From: Apoda limacodes
Taxonomy: Eukaryota; Arthropoda; Insecta; Lepidoptera; Limacodidae
NCBI GenBank assembly: GCA_946406115.1
Contig: OX291547.1
Coordinates: forward strand, 8,995,001-9,059,000
Direction: 5' to 3'
DNA length: 64,000 bases
A program made the position numbers and the translations under genes. The stretch's first letter is position 1; each line of letters begins with the position of its first letter. The notes below the pieces were generated by a model. The model worked only from the letters and a program-made list of their open reading frames with translations, was not told where the DNA came from and searched no databases. This document shows positions 56,766-64,000 of this stretch, one piece after another.

Positions 56766-57031
56766 AAAATATTTTAGTTATAAATCTACAGAATTTTACT
56801 GATAAACACATATCATTTGGAACACAGAAAGCAATTTTTTCATGACTGTTTTAAGGCAAAATATTCTATGGACACAGAACAATGACATTTCAACACTGTG
56901 GTCAATAATAATTGTCTCTAAATAAAATTAGTGTTTCCATACAAACGGACGAAGTGACATACAGACATTGGGAAACCATAAGAATAAGGGTATGCTTATT
57001 ATTCGTCCTTATAGCTTAATAGATAACATAT

Positions 57032-57200
57032 ACCGATATCTCCATTACATAATATATTGCTATTTTTGAAGATTTCTTTTTAAAATTATTACTTTTGGAT
57101 AAATTTTCTACTACTACTACGGCAAAACTTTATCCAAAAGTTATAATTTTATAAGGATATCTTCAAAAACAGCAATATATTATGTAATAGAGATATCGGT
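57032..57200. mobile_element. Nearly perfect ~170-bp palindromic element
   Basis: The left arm (57032-57111) starts ACCGATATCTCCATTACATA; the right arm (57122-57200) ends TATGTAATAGAGATATCGGT. The arms are reverse complements over about 79 bp with roughly eight differences, around a TACTACTACG-type centre. TTACTTTTGGATAAATTTTC pairs with AAACTTTATCCAAAAGTTAT. Non-coding foldback/MITE. Confidence 0.8.
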
Positions 57201-57274
57201 CATCAAGCACATTAAACACGTAGCTATAATATATATTAATATGCCAAAATATATCCATACTTCCATATATATAC

Positions 57275-57445
57275 TGATATTATAAATGCCAAAGTAACTC
57301 TGTATGTCTGTCTCGGGAATAATTATAACCGAGCCTAAACGAACTTTAGCTTGGTATAGCAAACTTCATTCGTACGTATAATTAAGAAGTTGGCGTAAGA
57401 ATCTAAGGCCGATAACCAAATTTAGGGCGGGTGGAGCACATTATT
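57275..57445 (+). repeat. Helitron-like short repeat, plus strand
   Basis: ATATTATAAATGCCAAAGTA then CGATAACCAAATTTAGGGCG with GGTGGAGCACA. It is shorter inside than the 8.0-kb copy. A related degenerate unit follows to about 57.8 kb. Confidence 0.55.
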
Positions 57446-57830
57446 ATTATATATGGGAAAGTTAAGATGTTTGGTTGTTTGTTACTCAATCACACTTCAA
57501 CCGAGCCGATTTAGATGAAATTTGGTATAGAGATAACCTAAGAGCCGGGGAAGGACGTAGACTATTTTTCATCTTGGAAAATTAAAAAGTGTCCTCGAGA
57601 ATGACTAAAACATTAGTTACTCAATCCTGCCGCAATGGAGCAGACGTACTTGAAGATATGGAGAAGAAAAAAGGCTACTTTTAGGGCTACTTAAATTAAA
57701 AAAAAAATCCGCGGAGTAACTATAACCGAATTTCACGAACAAACCATAGCTGCATCTATAGCTTGCTATAACAAACTTCTTTAGTTGCCGTAAGAAATAG
57801 TAACCTATTGGATTATATTAGGTAACTTAC

Positions 57831-58103
57831 TTTCTGGTTGATTTTTTGGATATCCTTCCGTCTTGCGTAAACATAATTAAGTTTTCCATTTTCGTAGAAT
57901 TTTTCTTCAAAATGTTTGCTACATACTTTTTTGTTATGTAGTTGTTTTGCATTATATGAATATAAATTATTATCACCTATGTTTTTTAACCAAAGAATTC
58001 GTTTATATCCCACCGAAGGAAAAGCATGAAGATAAATATTTTTAATTTGACCATTGGAGTCACAGTTTTTTATACAACACTTAATTCTACTCATAGTTAT
58101 CAA
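57831..58103 (-). CDS. THAP-type zinc finger exon (first exon)
   Basis: The minus-strand frame encodes 91 residues and ends at a perfect donor, AAA|GTAAGT, at 57830, in phase 0. The sequence begins MITMSRIKCCIKNCDSN, has HAFPS at 26-30, Trp38, and VCSKHFEEKF at 60-69. This is the C2CH signature C10-x3-C14-x46-C61-x2-H64 of THAP DNA-binding domains, with the expected phenylalanine-proline and tryptophan. M1 or M4 may be the start. THAP domains bind DNA and occur in host transcription factors and P-element-type transposases; which applies here is unknown because no downstream exon or transposase was found below 57.8 kb. The frame is uninterrupted, unlike most mobile-element ORFs here. Confidence 0.75.
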
Positions 58104-61100
58104 TTATATGTTCCAAATCTATAACAAACAATAACAAAAAACAAATTATTCATGCTTTATCACTTTGTCAACGTTAATAATATCAAATTTATAGTTAATA
58201 TTAAAAAACTTACGCAAATCTAATTTACAAAACCGCGCCAACGTTTTTTTTTTTATAATGGCGCCTTTTTTTTTTTAATCTTGGGAACTTCCGCCTATAC
58301 TAGCGCCACAGTCTCGTATTACATAACTAAACTATTATACCTTAATCGTAAAGCGACCTTATTTCTATACAAATAAAGTCTAAAATCAAATAAAGTTTTT
58401 TAGTGTTCCAAGCTGTTGTTCCTGCGAGAACACACGGTGATATGCAGTGGCGGACGAACGAACGCTCGAAGTGGCAAAATTTATATTTAGGCCTGCCTGA
58501 CTTATGACTAGTTTAGTAAACTAGTTTATTTTTCAAACGGAGCCCTATTGCTGTTACTGACGTGTCCGTCTGTCCAGCCAAACGGTTGGAGCTATAGACT
58601 TCAAATTTTCACAGTATAAGCATCTTGTTGAACCAAATTTTTTTTGGAAAAAATCGTTACAAGACAGGACCCATCTTTTCGTATAGACCAAAATATATAT
58701 AACTCCTGAAAAATAATTAAAACAGTTAAATTTTACCGAAAGGGGGTGTGCAGGGGGGTTAAAAGAGGTAAAAAGTGGTATTTAGCAGTTTGTGGGTATT
58801 AATTTTAGAAAAAAAGTCAAATGAGAAAGTTGTAGGTACTAAAAAAAACTCTAACTTTTATAGTGACTACTTTTTTGACCTAACTATTTTTGGAAAACAA
58901 AAAAATGAGAAGCCACTAAAGTCAGCTTTTCACAAAATTTGGTACCGAAGAATTTTTTATCTTCCCATTGACCTATGAACCAGAAATTTGGTGATAAGAT
59001 AAGTCATTGATACGTATATTTTACTAACAAACACCACTACATAGATGAATAGATTTTTTCTTCGAAATCCCCTTATTTTTTCTATAACAACCAACTTGAT
59101 TTTGCGGTCAATGCACAGAAGGGATTCACTCACCTACTGCTGATGAATAATTCTGCCACTCGGACTATTCTATATATTCTACATTTGGTACGGAACACTA
59201 AATGTGCGAAGGCTAACACGCACTTTTTTTTTTAGCTATGTGCCGGCCGGTTTTTTTAGCTTTGTGCTAAACACACGTCAAACACACGACTCCAAGAAAT
59301 TAGGTGTTGAATATAACCGCTTTTTTTTAATTGACTGTAATTCACTTATAACTTAGTAACTATTGTTCATGTGTCTCTAATGCAATCCATTTACGCATAC
59401 CTACATTCATATCACATTTTTAAAGCTAATTGTGATTTATAGTCAATAACATAAATCTGAAAATTTACAGTGACGTATCAATTTATTTACAGTCTGCAAT
59501 TCTAAGCACCTGGTTGTAATATTTTAGATTGTCTGAGCGCAAGAACCACCGAGAAAGCTGGCCCTAAAACTTTCACACTGCTTTCAGGGCAGCCTTGTAA
59601 ATATTTATGAAGATTTAAGCCCAGAAAGGCATATGTTTGAATACGAGACAGCAAATTGTTGTGTAGAGAAGTGTGTTAGTGATATCTTCAATTATGTTAA
59701 TACGACTTATGTAAACATTTTTCCATCAGACTTCTGTACCCTACCATGTTCCAAAAAACTATTTGCCCCGCGATTTCACCCGCTGAAAAGTCTATTTGCA
59801 ATGGAAATATTGATCGTCATAAAGTGATAAAAGACCTGAATATAAGTAAACCCCAATGCCCAGATAAATTAAGACTTCAATTAGATGGAAGGGATAGGAG
59901 TCATATATATATATATTAATTATTCAGACACTATAACAATTTTAGGGCATTATTATAGCAGCTTACTTATATATAGGTACAAGTGCAATTAAAAAAAACT
60001 ATTTTGTCAAATTATATTTATTATTTATATAAGGCTTCGCATTATGTCACCCTGACGGCAATTAACATAATTATGTCCAAATATCTGTTAAATACATTTT
60101 ATTGCGATATTTCCTATATCCTAATGTTTCCATTTAATTTGTAACACAACAAGTGGTCAATATAATAGTGGCAATGTTGATTCAACTTTGACCATTCGGA
60201 ATCATTAGACATTAGATAAAAAGCAGGAAATTATACGGGAAAACAATCTTAAATAACTATCCATTAATTTAGTTTGGTATTCAGATTAAAAAAAAAAGGT
60301 TGACAGCCAAATGAAAGAGAATTTTTACCAAAACAATTAAAGATATTTATTCGATCTTGTTTATTATACGGATTTCAAAGGTGCTATGACACCCAATGAG
60401 GTAACCTACAAGGATTATCAGATACCGCAAAACACTTGTACCATATATTTAAGTCTAAATTAAAAACTTCATAATAAATTATTGTCTCAAGAAGTAACTT
60501 GCCACAGTAAAAGCTAATTCTCACGTTTCTAGTTGGCAAGACCACTCTCCTACCACGTTGGTCCCATATAGAGATATTTTATATCCTATGTTCCATAAGA
60601 AACATAACGCACATGGTGCTGTTGTATCTACACGTTAGGGTACCGTAGAAGAGAATTGTTGTGGATCTTTGAAATTTGATGACTTCAATTGTTACACATG
60701 ATATGTATATTTTCGCAAGAATGTATGTACAGTGCTACAGTACAATTTCATATGTAGCTGTAAGTTGCCGAGGAGTTGGGTATCCCGCAGACTAATTGAT
60801 GCTGCATCATCAGCTCAAGGTTGCCATGTCTTGGAAATACCACTGAACAAAATTTCTATCAATTAGACAAGTCAAAGTTGGTAAAATCATTTTTTCAAGT
60901 AAGTCTTCTCGGCTAATCTTCATATATCATAGTTCAGAACCATCTCGATCACATCAGCTATCAAATTATAAAATCCCCATCTAAATTGAGCAATTCGTTT
61001 AGGAGCTACGAGGTCACAAACAGACAGACACACACGTCAAATTGATAGCACTCTTCTTTGCATCGGGAGTTCATCCAAATCGATTCACCTGTTTAAGAGC

Positions 61101-61320
61101 TACGGTGCCACAGACACACACACACACACACACATATATATCGATGAAACTGAAAACACCCCTCTTTATCTTTATTTTTTTTATCTATATTATCTTTATT
61201 ATCTTATGAACGGATTTTGTTTAAAACTAGTAAATATAAATATTAGAGAAAAAAAACCCTATGTCATGTATTTGTGTATACTTCAGAGAGTTACATGTTT
61301 TAGATATTGAGAAATTAACA
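58104..61320. other. Region upstream of the THAP exon, otherwise unassigned
   Basis: T-rich tracts near 58237-58280 and short repeat phrases (GTGTCCGTCTGTCCAGCCAA near 58561). A CA microsatellite lies at 61110-61133. Open frames at 58775-58978 and 59633-59827 have no support. Confidence 0.4.
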
Positions 61321-61324
61321 AAAA

Positions 61325-61440
61325 AAACTCATTGGTACACGCCGGGCTCAAACCTCCGCCACTCAGGACGCACGGTGGAATCGAACACTCTGGATCACAA
61401 CTGACCTCGAAACCACTGACCTATTAATATATGTTTTTTC
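61325..61440 (-). repeat. tRNA-derived SINE head, minus strand
   Basis: ATTGGTACACGCCGGGCTCA followed by AACCTCCGCCACTC is, in reverse, GGAGGTTTGAGCCCGGCGTG then TACCAATGAG, matching the plus-strand repeat at 3.3 kb. A second TTCGATTCCACCG lies nearby. Confidence 0.5.
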
Positions 61441-61689
61441 ATATGGGTACCATAGCCGCTCCATGGTATATAAAAAAAACCCTTACTCAACGTACTTACC
61501 AAAGGCGGGGCGCGCTCCAAATTCTTTGCCCGGGGCAAGATAATGTAAGGATTGCAATAATAATTCATACATCAAATTTCTTTAATACGTTTAGAATAAA
61601 AACGAAAATATCATGGAATAAAGAGATATACATACACAGATAGATACAGAGTACAAAAGTGAACCATAAGTTATATATTTAGCAAAGTA

Positions 61690-61940
61690 TGTGTGTTTGT
61701 TTGTTATTTCTTAGCGTCGTAGCGTAGCAACCAGTTGAGCTCATTTTTAGTACAGAGATCGTTGAAGGCACGGAAAAGGACATAGGGCCTTTTTATTCCA
61801 GAAAATCCAAAATTTCCCACTAAAATAATAAACGAATTTTACTTGGACAAACTAAACCTTTTTAATAAAACCATGCCAAAGAAATCCCACGCCGAAAACC
61901 GAATTTACCTAGGGCGAATAAGCCGTGGGCATAATCCCAA
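61690..61940 (+). repeat. Helitron-like short repeat, diverged
   Basis: TGTTTGTTTGTTATTTC, TAGCAACCAGTTGAGCTCAT and GACATAGGGCCTTTTTATTC, ending CGAAAACCGAATTTACCTAG and GGGCGAATAAGCCGTGGGC. Confidence 0.5.
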
Positions 61941-62109
61941 AAACACTTTCTGTAGCTATTCACCGACGATGGAGATGAATCTTATAATTAACAACAATGC
62001 TGATTTGAATAGCGAAATAGCTAGAAATGAGTACACATTGTTTTAAGCAAGAGATACATACCTTCAAGCAAAACAGTTTATCAACTTTTAGGTTATATTA
62101 ATAGGTAGG

Positions 62110-62600
62110 TATATGATAAAAAAACAGTCAAGTGCAAGTCGGACTCGCGCACTGGGGGCTCCGTACCACCATTTACGTAATTTACGAACACAAACAAAAA
62201 CAAAAATCGGCCAAGTGCGCGTCGAACTCGCGCACGAAGGATTCCGTACCATAATCTATAAAACCGGCAAAAAAATCACGTTTGTTGTATGGGAGGTATT
62301 AAATATTTGTATTATTTTAATTTAATTATTTATTTTTAAAGTGGCTATAACTAAATTTTCTGTGATTATTTTAAGTGTTGCCGTTATCAATATCGAGCAA
62401 AAGCGACCAAAATATCACGTTTGTTGTCCGCCCCCTTAAATATTTATTTTATTCTGTTTTTATACATCATCTGTGAAAATTTCAACTGTCTGACTATCAC
62501 GGTTCATGAGATACAGCCTGGTGACAGGCGTCCGGACTGCGGAGTCTTAGTAATAGGGTCCCGCTAATTAGCCTTTGGGTACGGAACCCTAAAATGTGTG
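62110..62600 (+). repeat. ~400-bp interspersed repeat, copy 2, with an extra head
   Basis: From 62204, GGCCAAGTGCGCGTCGAACT, GCGCACGAAGGATTCCGTAC, ATCAATATCGAGCAAAAGCG, ATTTCAACTGTCTGACTATC and GGTTCATGAGATACAGCCTG, to GGGTACGGAACCCTAAAA at 62579-62596. It is collinear with 28.64-29.05 kb. A second truncated head (GTCAAGTGCAAGTCGGACTC) lies at 62126. Confidence 0.72.
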
Positions 62601-63097
62601 CCGCTAAGCGGTCACCTGTCTAAAGACTGACAAAACCCAACGTAGCTTTATTTTTAATATTTTTAAATGTGTTACCGTGTCTCTTAACTAATGCTAAATG
62701 GCGCTGATACGGTATTTTAAGATGGTAATGATGGCTCAAGCCCGTCTCGCACTTGGCCAGTTTTAATTATTTTTTGTTGTGCATTAGAGCTCACACTATT
62801 TTTCACTAAAAAGTTATTAAGTTTAATATAAGTTTTAAGTACGTATGTGTAACTGTGTTTTCGATAGAGTAAAAATTACAAAAATATGGTTCTTGAATGA
62901 GAAGCCTGTTAAATATTTACTTTTATTTAACTTTTCATTATTTGTTAGATTATCATCCATTATAACAAATAGGCTGTAAAAATTTCAGAATTCTACCTAT
63001 TACGGTCTACAAGCCAGAGCCTTTAAATGGTCGGACAGACAGACAGGCATCGTAGCGTAGGCTTAGTAATAGGGCTCCGTTGGCATCTGTTGGTGCA

Positions 63098-63600
63098 TGA
63101 TACACGTCTACACAAAATAAGTCACTCTTTTATGGGGCAATGTATACACTTTTACAACAAAGTTCCCAATAAAATTCAAAATCTATGAATAAGTAAATTT
63201 AAATCTTTTATCAAGCAGGTACTTTGTAAAAAGGCATACTACAATATTTCAGACTATGTAAATGATAAAAATCCTTAGGACTGATGATGCTCAATTACAG
63301 GATGCATAGGTAAACCAAATTAAAATGGAAATAACATAAAATTGTACGACTAAGATTTTTTTATTTAAAACATTAATTGTATTTTAGTTTATTTGCATTA
63401 TTGATAGTGTTTTTAAAAGAGTAACTATCGAGTTTCTTGCCGGATTCTTCTCGGTAGAAATCAACAACATTGTGAACCGGCGGGAAGGTGGGAGGGTTCA
63501 AAAAATAATATTTTATAACTTTGACGATTCAAAAGTGATTGTTAAATCCTTATTTGAATAAACCATTTTGACTTTGAACCATTTTGACTTTGACTTTGAC
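63098..63600 (+). mobile_element. CR1/Jockey-like LINE 3' fragment
   Basis: A frame reads TRLHKISHSFMGQCIHFYNK then VPNKIQNL, a stop, and ISKFKSFIKQVLCKKAYYNI SDYVND, a typical LINE ORF2 C-terminus, ending at 63280. The 3' UTR has GAGTTTCTTGCCGGATTCTT, CTCGGTAGAA and a TTTGACTTTGACTTTGACTT tail to about 63600, a hallmark of an abundant lepidopteran LINE. It is 5'-truncated and carries one internal stop. Confidence 0.72.
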
Positions 63601-63862
63601 TTATCTTTTGAGTACGGAACCCTAAAAAGCAGCTAAAGCAGGGAATTTCAGCCACTAACCGGCGGGAAGAGTCAGACCGTTAAGGCGGCGCGGGCCGGTT
63701 ATCTTTTTTAACCCGGTTCAACTCGCAAGCGCATCACTCAGATGCTCACTCTCGCCGCATCCGCTTGCGCTGGTTGCGTTCTTTCGCTCGAAATACGAAG
63801 TCGTATTTAGACATCAATAAATAAATTAATTGGATTACAATAATAAAATAAAATTAATAACA
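63601..63862 (+). other. Upstream region of the right-edge gene
   Basis: A GC-rich stretch (63655-63800) with GGCGGCGCGGGCCGG contrasts with the AT-rich surroundings. A small AAATACGA/TCGTATTT inverted repeat lies at about 63791-63808. No clear TATA box at the expected distance. Confidence 0.35.
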
Positions 63863-63911
63863 ATGTACAAGTCCTTGGTTGCATTGTGTGTTGTGTTCTT
63901 TGTTGTTACTG
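63863..63911 (+). CDS. Signal-peptide first exon of a gene continuing beyond the window
   Basis: ATG at 63863 opens MYKSLVALCVVFFVVT, a classic short insect signal peptide (Lys then a hydrophobic core), ending in phase 1 at G|GTGAGT, a strong donor. Insect cuticular and other secreted-protein genes often have just such a tiny first exon. The rest lies past the right edge, so the product cannot be named. It does not resemble exon 1 of genes A or B. Confidence 0.6.
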
Positions 63912-64000
63912 GTGAGTATTTGTTTTTATTTTTATCTAGCATTTTAGTTATCATAGAACAGAAATTCAGGAAATTTAAAGGTCGAAGGTCGAGGACAAAG

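Overview
This window looks like AT-rich, repeat-dense nuclear DNA from a moth or butterfly (Lepidoptera). The evidence is large introns with GTAAG donors and pyrimidine-tract/CAG acceptors, short interspersed repeats typical of lepidopteran genomes, decayed mariner, Jockey-like and APE-type LINE copies, and no dense or operon-like coding. No bacterial features, rRNA or intact tRNA genes were seen. All family names rest on reading motifs by eye; no database search was done.

The main host content is a pair of tandem, same-strand paralogous genes for secreted glycine-rich proteins. Gene A has exons at 9817-10092, 14182-14281 and 18667-18956, with a possible terminal exon at 22528. Gene B has exons at 32423-32632, 36934-37159 and 37368-38077, with a possible terminal exon at 40693. 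They share a TATAAATA box, a CAGT initiator about 31 bp downstream, an apparent 8-nt leader, a signal-peptide exon with a GDNAL-TEDR motif, intron phases 0 then 1, a V-I-I-x-K motif at the end of exon 2, and a large glycine-rich exon 3. In both genes the exon 3 stop codon lies inside a splice-donor-like GGTAAG. The Gly-rich domains have diverged: gene A has tyrosine-containing GGGYG repeats, while gene B has a 29-glycine run, Gly-Trp blocks and GHGSS repeats. They are probably extracellular structural proteins, but I do not recognise a named family.

Two further host fragments are visible. A minus-strand exon encoding a THAP-type zinc finger lies at 57831-58103. A signal-peptide first exon starting at 63863 runs toward the right edge.

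The rest is mobile-element sediment. One LINE family occurs as three long damaged copies (4.2-7.8 kb, plus; 14.4-17.0 kb, plus, in gene A intron 2; 33.8-36.7 kb, minus, in gene B intron 1) plus several 3' stubs. There are also Jockey-like fragments, a CR1/Jockey-like 3' fragment, a decayed EN-bearing LINE, a mariner relic, tRNA-derived SINEs, Helitron-like short repeats, palindromic elements and at least two MITE-like families, one apparently flanked by TTAA.
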